64,000 nucleotides of DNA from Torymus aiolomorphi. Its lineage: Eukaryota > Arthropoda > Insecta > Hymenoptera > Torymidae. A program made the translations under genes and the position numbers. Positions within the stretch are counted from its first letter, which is position 1; each line of letters starts with the position of its first letter. Under the pieces are notes generated by a model. The model did not search any database. It was given only the letters and a program-made list of their open reading frames with translations, and was not told where the DNA came from. The stretch is taken from the NCBI GenBank assembly GCA_036365515.1, contig CM070874.1, positions 95,507,942 through 95,571,941 of the forward strand, given 5' to 3'. Of the stretch, positions 1-14,956 are shown one piece after another.

Positions 1-141
1 TTGGAAGCGGCCTGGAAAATTTTATTACCCACGATAATCAAGTCATCGTAAACGCAACGCGCGCGCGTGCACTCGCTAGCGCGACAGAATAATAATATTC
101 GCTTCCGCTTTCGCGAGGAGCAAAAATTGAATTTTCCTCAC

Positions 142-372
142 GGAAATCTTTTTATGTATGTCGTTGATGATAGACAGACACATTTCAATTTCCGTGCGGC
201 CGATCTTCATTCTCTCGTCGCAAAGGCATTGTTCGCTCGCCGTGGAATAACGTGAGCACGACGACGCTGACTCCGGTAGCAGCTGTTGTTTCTCTTTATC
301 GGAATCCTTGGCTCTCGATCCCAATTTCGCATAACAGGATAATCCGCACGAATCTGTGGCACTTTCGACTTC
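142..372 (-). CDS. Gene A exon 7 (codons 487-563, not the last)
   Basis: Acceptor ttttcgcgcag|GAAGTC and donor AAGATTTCC|GTGAGG bound 231 nt, phase 0 at both ends, so it joins exon 6 exactly. It reads EVESATDSCGLSCYAKLG and later EIEMCLSIINDIHKKIS. Without splicing the frame stays open to a stop at about 76. The donor implies that further exons lie left of position 1. Confidence 0.8.
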
Positions 373-3300
373 CTGCGCGAAAACAACGGAAGAGAACTTT
401 GAACTTTTAAATTGATACTTATAGCTATTGTGAAAATTAAAACAAATTTAAAAATTTTTAAATTATAGTTTTTTCTAACGAACAATCACAGTCACCATTA
501 AAAACAAAAAATTTCATACTTTAAAATTAAAGTTTTTGTTAATAGATTATACCTTGATTTAGTCTCGAAAATTATTTTTATATAATGTACAGTACATTTC
601 AATAATAAGAATATTATACTTGTTTTTAATTGCTATTTATTTTCCATTCTATATTTTATTTAAGAGTATACTTTAAAATGATTACAATGTACATCCAGAC
701 TTCACGTACTCTTGTCACGTATTTATACTCACTTCTCGGAAAGTGCGAGAACCGATACTTCAAGTATTGACTCCTCGATAGAACGATATTGTTAAAGATA
801 TGATTCACAATATTAAACACACATTTTGAATATTTACTTTTATGAGAAAAAAACATAAAAAATATATAGTTTTTATATGTTGTAACTATTAATATTATTA
901 AATTCTGTAAATAATTTGGAAGATAAAAGGAAAGTAAGAAAAAGTACTGCTTCAATTATTACACTATAAGTGGAAAGGTTTACGTGATAAAAGTTTTATA
1001 TTGTTCATTTCTAAAAAATCTTTTTACTCAAAAGAATCTACCTCTTTTCAAAATTCGTTGATGTTCCAGATATTATATATTCAAAGCATAAATTGGTAGC
1101 AAGCTATTAAAAAGCTCTCGTTTATCAACACATGCTATTGCTAACAAAACAGCCCCGCAGCACTCGCTCAAACCGCTGGTCACTTATTCAGCCAGTCACT
1201 CCCCTACGTCCCCCTCTTTCTGTCGATCCGTCACAGAAATCAAATTTTCTCTTCGTCGATCAATTACCGACTCGCCACAGCCCGCCATAAATCACTCTAA
1301 CCATAACGCGAACTTACGTCCATCATGTCCGTCGGCGAGGTGACGACATCGGTGCAGATGAAGTCCGGTGGGCAGGAGGTGGCAAACTCCTCGTCTTCTT
1401 CGACGCCGTCTGGGCACGTGGATCCGCAGTAGCAGTTCATGTCATCGGGGATGAATGCCTCCAATGATTTGTCCGAGTAGGCAGGACAGGCGTGGGTGGT
1501 CTTGTCGCGCGTATCAGCTGAGGCATGGGCGGACTTGTTTGCTTGGCTGAAGTAGGACCCCACACAGGAGGACACGTAGGGTACAGCTGCTGTGCTTTCC
1601 TTCGATTGTGACTCCACGCTGACCCATGTTTCCTTTATTATTTTTATGTTTAGTTATTTGCTGCGACAAGGAGGTAGTATGAGTAATGTGAACTAGCAAA
1701 ATTAAAATATTTATTTTTTTATTAAAAATTTTGTCGCTTTGCAATTTTCAATTCTTCGAGTTACAACTGTTTCAAATTTTGACCTCCATTTCGAGCACGC
1801 TAACTCCGAAAATCCTCTTGTATTGATTTTCCCAAGAATTCCAAAGGTATTTTGTTCTAGCGTGTCTTGTTTGAATATATTTTCAACAATCTCGTTATTG
1901 TTACTGTCAGTAAATCAGAACTTATATATCTGATTTTCTATTGCTAAGAAAAGTAGGAACTATTTTCATTTACAAAAACTATTTAAGAAAATATTTTAAT
2001 GCTGAAATTAAGATTAACAAATATTTTTCACTAACAGACTAATGCATTAATTATTTTTATCAAGTAGTAAAGAACTCAATAGCAAATCTTTTATTTTTGC
2101 TGTATATTCTGTTGTATCATTTAAACAGGACTCTTTAGTCGAAAAAAACTTTATTTCATTTCTGTGATATTTTTACAAAGAATGAAAAAGCCTTTTTCTA
2201 AGAGATAAATGAAAAATTAACAACGGGGCCGTTGCACTAGAGTACACAAATTGCAAATAAGAGTGAAATATGGTGGGACCGTAATGTGGAAAAAGAATAA
2301 AGCGCGGCGGCCTGAAAGTACCTTTGGCATAATGAGAGTTTGGAGAACTTTTAAGTTTATTGGACAAGTTGCTCTACGCAGTAACTATTTTATGTCAAAA
2401 TTTAGTGTTTCAAAGAAACAATTCATCGGTTAAATACGGTAGTTGCTATAGTTAAGTTTTAGTGGGTCCTGCTTTCAAGGGTTTGATACCTAAAATAGAT
2501 AAATAGTGTGCTCGTCAAAAGTTTGACGATAAAATAATTTATTTGTTATCATCTTATTGTAATGGAAAACTTTTGAATAAGGTAAAGTACCCAGTACTCG
2601 GACACTTTAGGAGCTTATTCTTAAACAACCCATGATTTAGAGCCATTAAGGCAAATTATTTAAAGCTTCAAGGTTTTATCGTTAATTTAGGGTTAATTTT
2701 ACTTATTCATGCAAAGAAGAAGACGCTAAAATGTTTTTTTATATTAAAAAAATAAGTTGAAAAAATCTAAAGTCCGCAGTAGTTGGATGCCCTATGCGAA
2801 GTTGGATGCAATACTTGGACATCGGTTTGGCGCAGTATTCGGATATATGTTTTTAAATGTGTTCAACTACTGCGTTATGCGAATTAAGCGGCATGTGAAG
2901 TCGGACAAAAATTTACCTATACCTTCTTCTAAACCGTAACCTCAATAAATTTTTAATTGATTTTATAATAATTCTAAGATCTAAATTAACTCAATTGATT
3001 TGACTAAGTAACTAATATTATAATCAACACAAATGAATCAGTCTCTTATCAAATTTAAACAATAGTAGTGGTTTCTTCACTGTTGTCCGGGTACTACTGC
3101 CAATTTGCTCTTTGTCGGACTACTAGGTACTTTACGTTATTCAAATATCAGATTTGCAACTTTTTATGTTTCATCTAAAATAATTACACGAAAGTAATAA
3201 AATTCTCATTTTTTATTGGATCCACGTAGATTAATTTCATCTTCAAAAAGAAAAAGATATTATTAATAATTTACAATCCGGATAGGTATCTCGAAAACAA

Positions 3301-6300
3301 CGAAACACGTTCCTCTTTTTACCCACATAACTTTTGACAGCCTGCTACATTGAGAAAAAAATTTAGTAAAAATTATTAATAATTTTGTAAAAATTACTAT
3401 ATTTTCTGAGAAAGCCACCACAAACTGTAAAAACTCAAAAGATTACCATACTTTATAAGAAATTTTGCTAGAAAGATAGGAAAATTTACTATAAGAACTG
3501 TAAAAGCTACTGTAAAGTATGCTAATTTTTTGGGTTTTTTTACAGTTTGTGGTAGCTTTATCAGACAGTATAGTAATTTTTACAAAACTTTTTTTCTCAG
3601 TGTAGAGATTTGATTGATGAATCTAAATTCAGAAGAAGAAGATTGATGGAAGAGTTAGTACTCAGCCCCCATCTCATTGTCTACGAATTATCCATTCTAG
3701 TCGCTACTCAATGACTTCACATCTATGCTTTAGTCATTACTCCTAATCCCTTTTTTGTTTACAAAAGAACCAATATGTTTCATTAATTTTACATAACATA
3801 TTTTATATTTTGTTAACAGAAATACCTCCATCTTACATGTTAGAACTATCATCCGCACTTGAGTCTTTTATAAATGATTTCAAATGATTGAGTATATTAG
3901 GTTTTCCTCCTCCAACTTTCATTCATTAATATTTAATTTAGAAGTCTCCCTTCATTTTCGTTACTCAAGTTTAATTACACAGTTAAGTAGTCGAAAAAAT
4001 AATCAATTTACTATTGCATTTAAGTATATTACTGTATAAGGAGTGAACAAAATTTGTGTAGATCTGAATATTTAACTATCATTGAAAGAACCATTGCATT
4101 ACAAATTGGACTTATTAGCTAAGTGCTACTTTACTTCGCATAAGACCTTTGTAACAAGTAGGAGATGAATTGATATAATTACCATCCTCTGATAACGCAA
4201 ATCATGCTTAGCAATGCTAAAACGATGTGCGTTCTCATTTGCTGCAGATTAATCGACAAGCTACGGTACTAGCATATCCTGTTGACCATTCTGCCGACCA
4301 AATGAACAAACGCGTGCGCTACATTGCTGTACTCGGGTAGACTTTGCAGCATTGCATACCGTACATTTAAAGTTATATGGGTCAACTATTAACGACTCCA
4401 AAAGCAACAACAACAATTATTATTACTCTCTGTAACTTGGCTAAAAATAATATTATATGAAAATAAAAAGTAAGCTATCAACTAGTTCTAATAATCAAAT
4501 GATTTTTGTTAGTAAATGAAAAAAATTGAATTATTTTTAGAAGATTGAATTAAACTTATAAAAGCTTATAAAACAAAATTTATTGGAATAAATTGTGAAG
4601 TCACTTGGAATCCTGTATCAAAGCTAACTTGGATATTGCACAAACAACGAAAGGCATGTATGTATCTGAAGTATTTGATTAAAATTGAACTTTATATGAT
4701 TTAATATACTTTTGAAACTATTACTTTGAGCTGCGGCAAATTCAATTGAATACGATTTATTGAAATTCGGTTATTATAGTAAAATAATAATATTAATTAA
4801 TAATCAGTAACAGAATCAGATTATTATGTCTATTATATCGGTTAATAACACATATATTAATTAGAAACCTCTAATTAATTTTACGTTTATAGCAGTTAGA
4901 AATTATTGTTTATTGTTAAGGAAATATAAGAATTGAGTTACAAATGTCTTCGCGAAGTCTTCCTCTTCTCACTACAAGCTCTACTTTCGAGTAGTAGTTT
5001 CCTCTGTGATCGAAAGTTCAGTGAACGCAAGGCTGCGGTACCTAGTAGAAGAAGCAATCCGGAAATGCATTTTGCAGCCTATCCACGCTTCACGCACAGC
5101 CAGGCACACAGTGACGCATTCCCCAGTTCACCCTCCTCCGCCGCCCTCCTCGCGCTTTGTTCCACTCGAGCTTCGTCCTCAGCATGGGCGCGCCCCCGTA
5201 ATGGTGCATGTATAATACTCACCTTGCTGTCAACGCAGACGCCGGCCTCGGTAGCCTCGTCGCGCACCGTCGCCAAGTCGTAGTCCCCACCGGCCTGAGC
5301 GTCCTTCTGCTCCTTAAGCTTATCCTGCGTCGCATTTTCGTCGTCTGTTATCGAAGTCGGCTCGACGCTCGCCTTGCTAGCTTCCACTTCGCGGTAGCTG
5401 CAATTGTATCGGATGGCGTTACACAGGCATTTTCGATGTGGCTGCGATTTTTGGAAATGATTCGCCGGCCTAAAGGGAGATTGAAGGTTTACGGGCACGC
5501 GGGCGTTGGGGAGATTTGCCGAGCCAAGCGCAGCCCAGTGGTTATTGTTGTTCTGAGTGTACGGCTAGACGCAGAGACTGGCCGCATGGTTATTGGCCTG
5601 GATTGCTCTCGGCGCTTTGTGCGTTGGAAGTGGTGTAACGATAGAGCTCGGAGTAGTGGTAGTCTGACCAGATAGGAATTTTTCACTTGGTTTACGGCAA
5701 TTCCGTACTCTACGATTGCATTGGATGTTTTACAGATATTTGCAAAACATTTCTTTGAAGGAGTATGGCCTTGCCATTCTTTTTTACCATTATTTTTGTT
5801 GATAATATTTTTTAGCTTAAAAATTTAATATATCTACACCCACGTGGATTGTTTAAGAACAGTTTTTATATTCTTCAATGAGGTTGTGCGATTTAAACAC
5901 ATTCTAAAAGTAACTATGTCCATCAAGTATACATTAAAATTACTCTGTCCGTATTTAGATTCACTCGTTATTTCTTATTATTTGGACTATAATTTTTATA
6001 AACGAAGAAAAATATTTTTTTGTAGACTTCAATTATACTAGGAAAAGATCATAAAGTTTTATCACAGTAGGTAAAAAAGATAATCTATTTGACTAAGAAG
6101 ATATTTCGGTATAGATAATAAAAAGCAGACACAGACATATAAATGAATTCAATTTAGTCCATGGGACCAACACAGAAAGTCTTTATCTATAGAGAAGAGA
6201 AAATGTTATTTTTTTCCTGGGAACGTACTTTTTCGGATAAACTTCTTTGTTTTATTTCGTGAAAATAGCATACAAGCTATGTATATTATCTTCTATTGGT

Positions 6301-9300
6301 TATACAATGGGATCTTACAAATAATAGAACTTATTATTCAATTATGCATTATATAGTTGTAAATATAAAAAATTTTACTTTGTAATAATTATGATTGAAC
6401 TTGGCTATGTTATAAATATATTATAATAAAAATAAATGGCCGAATCCATCTCAAATCAGACAGCCCGCGTATGCCTATTTCACCTATCATGTTGAAATAA
6501 AAATATTTATGTTCTACTCGAAAAAATATTTTACACGTGTTTTTTTATTTTTTTGTTTCATCAAAATTTCATGCGTTCAGCGATACCGAAAAATTCCGAG
6601 AAAATTCTTTCATTGAGAAAAAAAATTTTCAATGTGATTTTCAGACTGCTATTGTTTCAGCAGTTTTTCAAGCTTTTAAACGTGTAACACATAATTTCAC
6701 TCAGTTTTGAGCCCTCTTTAACGGCCTTAATGTCATTTCCAAAAAAAAAAAAATACACGAGCTATGCACTTTTTACTGAAAAATTCATTTTTTAGAGAAG
6801 TGCCTTTTTCTCGAAAACCCCATGTTTTTTTTGCACAATTTTTGTTGTCGTGATAGAGGACGGTAATGCCTAGCTAGACGTATTTGTGAGATTCGGTACT
6901 TTTTCCCTGGGATAGCGATCACTAATGAGATAACACACAAACAAATTTTTCACGCTTAACGCTTATATATAGTCAATGATATTAGAGTCAATGTAAAGGT
7001 ATTTATCTTTGTGCGTATGTAATATACATGTACGTGCGCCTACTTATAGGAGTATATGTACTAGTACATTTGTCCGCTAGATGGATATGGTTTGACTTAA
7101 CATTTACAAAGAAAAGTTCGGTTTCTGCTATATATCACACATCTCGTCTTATTTAAAACCATCATCTTTTGGAAAATTATTATTACATATTTACACCTTA
7201 TCAACTCAACTACGATGTCTCAATATTACTCAACAGAGAGAATCAAATGTGCAGACTTTTAGACAAACACAAACAAATTATTTACAAATCTAGTTCCGTA
7301 CGTTTAAAACAACTTGAGAATCTTGCTCATCCATTGAAGCACCTCTATCCTCATTTACCTTTGACACCTTCTACATATCTGTGTCAACATTGTTACAATC
7401 GTGCTTTAGAATTGGTGAGTAGTACTGACAATGAATTTATAACGGATAATGAAGTTACCGATAACGTAGTTGATAGAGATGAAGATTTTTTACCAAGTAC
7501 TCCAGAACGCATTGAAGAATTTAATAATGAAATAAGTACATCTTTCTTAGGTTCTGTATCGCCTCTTAAAAGAAAAAATCTTATACATGAAAAATCAATT
7601 GAAAATTACGTAACAAAGAAGAAAAAAAAAAATACTTTCAACATTGTCTAATACCCTTGATGTGAAGTTGAACAATGTTTATGACGTTTCTATAACAGCA
7701 AATGAATCAACTGTATGCCATTGTACAGAATGGATACAAAATCTTGGTCTAGCCTTGCAAAAGTGTTCTACGGTATCAGAAAAAATAAAAATTCTGACTT
7801 TGCTACCTTCATCCTTTACAAAACATGAAATTTTATCTTTATTTCCAGAAATAACAATGTATATGATCAACAAATCGAGAAATCTTGTTAAAGAAAAAGG
7901 AATTTATTCAGAACCAGATGCATATTCAGGCCATCCGATTGATGAAAACATGGAAAAAATTGTTATGGAATATTATTTAAATGATGATTTTAATTGTTCA
8001 AGACAAAGTCCTAATAAATGTGACGTTGTTACAATTAAAGTTAACAATAAAAAAGAGAAAGAAGTTAAGCGTTTTCTTACTCGAAGTTTAAAAGAGACGT
8101 ATAAAGTATTTAAAAATGATTATCCAGAATTGAGAATTGGAAAATCGAAATTTTATAGTTTGCGACCAAAGTATGTCTTACTTAGCCCCATCAAAGAAGT
8201 TTGTCTCTGTATCTATTGCGCAAATTATGATTTATTTCTTACGAGCTTAATTAATTTTAGAGGGAGTAACGTCACAGAGTTGGATGAAAGTCGGTCACAA
8301 ATAATAAATGCAACAATGTGTTCTGAGCCATCTGATTTATGTTATTTACAAGAATGTAAACTATGTCCAGGGATTAAGGGAATTACGTTTCATGTTTTAA
8401 AACTGCAAGATGTAGAAGGCACAGAAGAAATTACATATGCTTTGTGGGATAATGGAAACCTGATTAAAAGACACTATCAATTTCTGCTTTTAAAGATGAA
8501 CTTTCGGTTTGGACCATGAGGGTTAGTACTCACATGTATGTAAAAAATATACAACGCAAAGCTATAAAAACAGAAAGAGAAAGTGCTAAAAAAGACTCAC
8601 ATCATTTAGTTCTTCAAATAGACTTCGCTGAAAACTGGGCTGTGATTCATAATAAAGCTGTTCAAGGAAATCATTGGGTTAATGATCAAATTTCTATTTT
8701 CACAGCAGTCTCTTATCAAGGGGATTCGACACAAAGTTTCGCAGTTATAAGTGATGACCGAAAACATGATTCAGCGTATGCTTTGCTAGCAGTACAAAAA
8801 ATTATAAAATTCTTGAAAGAAAATTGTTGTGATTCAATTAAAAAATTACCATCGTATCAGACGGCGCTGCGAGTCACTTTAAAAATCGCTTTCAATTAGA
8901 TGAACTAAAACGAGCACCGTGTGATATAAAATGGTTGTTCTCTGCTACTGGGCACGGCAAAGGAGCTGTAGATGGTGTGGGTGGACTTATAAAGCATTAT
9001 GCTACTTCGCATAATCTTCGAGAGCCCCTTGAAGAAGCTATTCAAAACGCAAATGATTTTGCAATACATGTTCAAAAATATACTGATGCTATTAAAATAA
9101 TACATTTACAAGATGCTGAAATAGAACAATTCAGAAAAGAAAAAAATATTGATTGGCTTACAACTCCAAAGTATCCTGGAATTCAAAAAACTCATATATG
9201 GGTTAAAAAACATGTGACGATAAAATACATTGTTTGACAGCAAAGACCGCTGATCGTCCGCTTACTGAATTAAGAACAATGAAGCAGAAAAACAAAGGTA

Positions 9301-12300
9301 GTAAAATAGGTATACAAATGAAAAAAAGGTATAAAAATAAAAAATCAAAAAGACGCAAATAACAAATAAATACATAGTTATGTGTACCTGTATATTACAT
9401 ACACACAAAGACAAATACCTTTACATTGACTCTAATATCATTGACTATATATAAGCATTAGGCGTGAAAAATTTGTTTGTGTGTTATCTCATTAGTGATC
9501 GCTATCCCAGGGAAAAAGTACCGAATCTCACAAATACGTCTAGCTAGGCATTACCGTCCTCTATCACGACAACAAAAATTGTGCAAAAAAAAACATGGGG
9601 TTTTCGAGAAAAAGGCACTTCCCTAAAAAATGAATTTTTCAGTAAAAAGTGCATAGCTCGTGGATTTTTTATTTTTTTTGAAAATGACATTAAGGCCGTT
9701 AAAGAGGGCTCAAAACTGAGTGAAATTGTGTGTTACACGTTTAAAAGCTCGAAAAACTGCTGAAACAATAGCAGTCTGAAAATCACATTGAAAATTTTTT
9801 TTCTCAATGAAAGAATTTTCTCGGAATTTTTCGGCATCGCTGAACGCATGAAATTTTGATGAAACAAAAAAATAAAAAAACACGTGTAAAATATTTTTTC
9901 GAGTAGAACATAAATATTTTTATTTCAACATGATAGGTGAAATAGGCATACGCGGGCTGTCTGATTTGAGATGGATTCGGCCAAATATCAATTCTAAAAT
10001 TCATAACTTTCATAGTTTTATTCTAAAAAAATGAACCTTGATAGTCGAAAATTGGTTTATCGGAGAAAATTTTACGCCGCGAATAAACTAAAAATGTATT
10101 TTATACTGTTTCGTAAACTATGCACTGAAATATAGTTTATTAATAATTTTAATCGCGGAATTTCATCGAAAAATTCTGTACATCAATTAAATCTATTTCA
10201 ATAAAAGAAAAGCAACATTTTCAAGCGCTTTTTTTCTCGGAAATTCTACTTTTTAGAACTTTTGAAAAGTACACATGACTACGTCCTTGGGGCAGAGCGC
10301 TCCCTTTTCGCAAAAACAAAAAAAAATCGTACACATACCGTTCGAGCTCGGCCTGACAAGCCTCGAGCTGCTTGCGCACCTCGTCCGCCTCGGCTCTCGC
10401 CCTCTCAAGCTCCGTCGCGGGCGCCTCGGCTCGGGCGCAGAGCTCGTCAGCCCGGGCAAGGGCGCGCATGTACGCCTCTTCCTTTGCCTCGAGCTCACCG
10501 ATGCAGCAACGCATGCAGCTCTCGGCCTCGGCGAGCGACTCCAGCCGCCCGAGGCACTCTAGGTCGCACGAGCGTAGCGACGCTGCGCTGTCCACGAGCT
10601 CGAGCCACTTGCTCTTGTTGCCACCTTCACCTGTGGCAATGGGAAACGAATGAAATTCGAGCGCGTCGGGACTTGCATCGACTTTCTTCTTCTCTTCTCA
10701 GAGAATTCAGAACTTTGTATTTACTGTATATTCTCTCGACAAATTTACTGGCAATCGTCGATTATTACTTTATAAAGATTGCTATAAAAACCCGAATCAA
10801 CGAAACGAATGAGATTACTTTTAAGTAGATTTAATAAAGAACTTCTTTAATTATTTGTGTATGTTTAGTACAACAAAAAGTATTTTAAGATAAAAAAATT
10901 TGCATTGATTTACAAATAGAAGATTTTGGTCTCAGTTAATGATTCAATTATTCACCTTGAAATGAAAAGGTACAAAAAACTAAAAAATGTCCACTACTTG
11001 TACGACCTGGCATTATGTTTGATATTAGTAATGTACTCCGAAAATTCCATTGATAATGGAAGGTCATAAGCAATAAATTATGGTAATTAAACATTTCACG
11101 CATACGTCAATGCGTTGTTCTCTTAGATGGACTCTAGTACTCTAGAACTGCTAACTTAGTGTAAGTAAAGAGCATTACAACTCATCACTATTCTGGGCAC
11201 AAGTGCTTTCATGCTTTAATACATCAGTATCTATTTGCGCTGTAAGTAAGGATCATCTCTAATACGTCAACGTAGATGATTTTTTATTTAAAAACAACTA
11301 AGTATATTAATTGTACAGAATCAGTTTGTTTCTAGAAGAAGCATATAAATCTTGACATCCATATTTGAAACTAAACTTTTTGGTTTGATTAAATGCAAAT
11401 ATTAAAATATTTAATTTCATTCTAAAATATTAATTAAAAATCGTTCTCAATCCATCATTTTAGAATGTTTTACACAAAATGGTTAACAATTTAATAGATT
11501 AAATTAAAGTGTATCTTGCCTTTGATAATTATTGATAATTGTAGCATATCTTAATTGTGAGATTAGGTTTATAATAAAAGTATCTTTGGTTCAAAGAAAC
11601 TGTGTTATTCTTTGCAATTACATCATTATTATGAGTTTTTAATATTTGTTATTCCAATTAAAATTGCAATTAAATTTAAATAATAACATAGTAAGTCATC
11701 ATAATTTAATGTATTTTACGTAAATCGAGAATATTTTTGAAGGAGGTTCATTGGTGATCTCGCCGAACAAATGCGTCTCTTTAAGGTTATCAATTTTCTC
11801 CCTATTGAACCAGATTATGAATGTTCAAAGGTTATCTACTTTCTCCCTTCTACATCTTTCCAAAGACCAATCCCTATGCTTCAATTCAGTGCAAGATTAA
11901 ATTTTTATACATATACGTGAAAATGGAAAACTATTTCTAAAATACCTTTTTCTAAAGAACGCTACTAAAATATCTGGGTAACCTTTTATTCGATACGAAA
12001 TATTTTATCATAGTTAGGTCAAAAGGTAAAAAGTTGCTTACAGCATTGTAAGGTATATCCAGACAAGAAATTAATTTACTATGCGCGTAAAATTTCCATA
12101 ACCCAAAACAGCTGCAGCAATAATCGATCAACGTAAACGCATCCTTGCGAGATGGCCCCCTCAACCTCAGCCATACGCCTTGGGCAGTATTCATTGCGCC
12201 GCAGTCGACGACGTCGTCGGGATACAACCGCCCGCGGCACGCGACCTCTTTCTCCTTTTTATCGGGCGTAATTGCAACGGCGAGCGTGCGAACGCTACGT

Positions 12301-14919
12301 GTTTACATCGTGCTGCTGTGACATTCGCATTCGTAACGACACGGATAAGCGGTCCCGGGGATCAGGAGTCGGGTCGTTGCGACGATACTTTTTATTGCCG
12401 TGCGAAGGACAGGCAGGGTAAGATTGAGAGGATATGGAGTGGAGTAGCGTTTTTGTCGGATGCCTCGTAAAATCCAATGTTGTCTTTATGATCTTTTTCG
12501 GAACTTAATGATTTCAATGAATATATAAAAATATAAAAAAATAATAAAATATATAAAAATTAAAAAAAAAATCTATTATTCTGCAGAAATTATTAGTTTA
12601 TATTACCTGTAAAAACTACTAATGTATCAACATTATCAATTATGTTCTAAAGGGTCAATTATCCAAATGTTCATAGTAAATATAACTAATCATAAACTTA
12701 TGCTTCAACTTCATATAACCAATATTTTACTTTTTTTTACCATATTTTGATGAGTTCTTCGGTATTCTTTGTTCATATATTTCCAAACCAATAATAACGA
12801 TACATGTTTTTTTCCTTTTTTAACAAATTCTAATAATAATTAATTGTTATTTCAAAACTGCTTTACAATATTTTTTTTTCTAGCTCATTCTTCTAACCAC
12901 TATTAAATTACGTTCCACCTATATAATACCCCTTAGATAGTCCCTCGTAATGCGCTACATCCTAATTGCGCAAGCCATATTCGTTCCAGAGCTCCATAGT
13001 ACACTCAAGATCATTACGTGGAGCACAAAAAAGATGACTTTAACGAATATACGCAAATCGAGAGAATACGCGTAGCATGTAAAGTGCTCATGAATCCAGT
13101 TATCCTGTTTTGGTCAGTAATTAAAACAAGTTCTTAATTAAAATTTGTTCAAGTTACTATTTAGTTATTATTTGTTTATTAAGTTATCTTTCTTGAAGCA
13201 TATTTTTTAAGCAAATAAAATTTTCATAAATAATTATAATTATTAAGATAAAAATATATTATGTAAGAAAGTTAATTCTAAAAAACTTCGATTTTAATTC
13301 AATGAGTCAGTGAGTGACAATTAATGTATATTAAATACAAAACCAATCTCAATAAAATTGAACTCTTCTAAGTTAAAAATATATTTAATAGTTATATATG
13401 GTACAACACGAATACGAAAGCCATGATTTCCAATCGTAAAGTTACTAGAGCTGTACCTAGTTGAACATTGTTAGATGTTTCAACAAAGCCTGATGTTTTG
13501 AAATGTTTGTCTTTCAATCATTCACTCCGGTTCCCTCACTGGCCGATAAAGGAGCTGATCAGATGTATAACAACGTGTATTGGGTGCCTGGATATATAAA
13601 CCTGCTCACATCAAGGCAAGTTCACTTTGATCTAGTACATAAAGAGCACGAATCCAATTTGAAATACGGAGGTCCACATTAGATTCCAATCATTGACATG
13701 CGATTTTGATTCAATGCCGTGTCTCCGCTGCTGCACAGCTGTCATATGTTTGGCTGATTAAATATTGGCGAATAGAATTTGTATGGATTTGCATGGAATG
13801 GGGAACATTTAGGGAAAATTAGAGTAGGTCAAAGTTTGCGAATCAAATTGTGAAGCGTCGTAACTACTAGCTTCTGTAAAAATTAAAATTACTAGTGAGA
13901 TAAAGATCAGTTATGGAATCCCTATAAAGAGGTTCAATATCTTAAATATTTCATCGAACAAGTTTACTACGTTTGAAGTTTTATTTTTGCGTAAAATTGT
14001 TAAAATTATTTAGGATCGAAAGATACTAAATAGCATGAGTAAATATTTGATTTCCACCAAAATATTATTTCTCTTAAAAAATAAACTGTTTTCAATTTAT
14101 TCGTTAATCTTTTATTTGCCTTCTCACATTTTATGCAAGTAAATTAAATTTTTTTAGTTACTGTTCGCATATCCTTTGCTTTTGTACATTAATCATTTTT
14201 TATCACGAATAAATATTAAGATATTTATTGATTAGTAACATTCTTTTTGTAAATATACTTTTTTTATTCATTAGAACTTTTGGCAACTTTAATGTGCAAC
14301 TTTGTCGAAAAAAAAAAATTAATAATTCATGTTAAATTAATTGGATTTTATTTGCTTAAAATAATAAGTTTGTACTAAGAAATAATTGTCAATTGATAAA
14401 AGTATAAAATTTTTCTCCAACGAGTAGTTACTTATCGTTAAAATTTAAAATTTACTATGTTAATTAAAATTAAACGAAATCCTTAAAAAGCATCGTGTGT
14501 GTCAGCATCATTATAGCGATCGTTATCGCATGCAAATATTGCATTCTCGTTGCGTACGCCCGTTACATTAAGTCTGGGCTTAAATTACGTTACTGCCAGC
14601 GGGGATTTGCCTGCAAGGTGTTCCCCCTCTTTCTCTTCCACGGGCAAGTCGAGCCAAAAAGACGAGAAAAGAAGGAGACGGCGAGGGTTGAGAGGCAAAA
14701 TGGGATTCAGGAGCAAGAGAGAAAATTCAATCGTGATATATATATGCGCATGCTATGCGTGTAGAGAGCGTTCAGGCAAATTTGAGAGGCCACCGCCGGG
14801 AAATCTTTTCCCATGAAATTAGGTTTCCCGCATGGAAAATACGTATGCTTTATTGCACTGTATTTCGCGGTTAATGGAAAATTGACAATCTCGCCAGAAT
14901 TGCGGGAGAGCGCGCACGC

Positions 14920-14956
<37 letters not shown>

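Larger units (their letters stand above)
1633..5222 (-). other. Gene A intron 5
   Basis: 3.6-kb intron carrying two MITEs (2573-3144 and 3348-3602). The rest is AT-rich without recognisable content, except a GC-rich pyrimidine-heavy stretch (about 5000-5220) beside exon 5. Confidence 0.7.
6438..9982 (+). mobile_element. DNA transposon with ~600-bp terminal inverted repeats and a broken transposase
   Basis: The ends are GGCCGAATCCATCTC... and its exact inverse, ...GATGGATTCGGCC, flanked on both sides by AAAT, a likely 4-bp target duplication. Arms 6438-~7034 and ~9384-9982 match with only about 1-3% differences. A broken transposase lies between them (7169-9362). A 4-bp duplication together with a D-rich catalytic core would fit the Sola group, but I cannot confirm the superfamily. 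The element sits antisense in intron 4 of gene A. Confidence 0.9.
5398..10338 (-). other. Gene A intron 4, host of the 3.5-kb DNA transposon
   Basis: 4.9-kb intron. About 290 nt next to exon 5 (5400-5690) are GC-rich but have no in-phase exon signal. 5700-6437 is AT-rich and featureless. 6438-9982 is the long-TIR transposon. 9983-10338 is AT-rich and featureless. Confidence 0.7.

Noticed and set aside
1297..1620. Gene A exon 6 starting at acceptor gggtcag|CGTGGA
   Set aside because: Out of phase with exon 5 and runs into a stop; the acceptor at 1633 restores phase.
5208..5675. 155-codon plus-strand reading frame
   Set aside because: Mostly antisense to gene A exon 5 and its GC-rich flank; no splice or start support.
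10262..10828. 188-codon plus-strand reading frame
   Set aside because: Antisense shadow of gene A exon 4, which is phase-linked to its neighbours.
12180..12470. Possible plus-strand exon ending CAGG|GTAAGA in gene A intron 3
   Set aside because: No acceptor or start that defines it; kept only as a GC-rich island.
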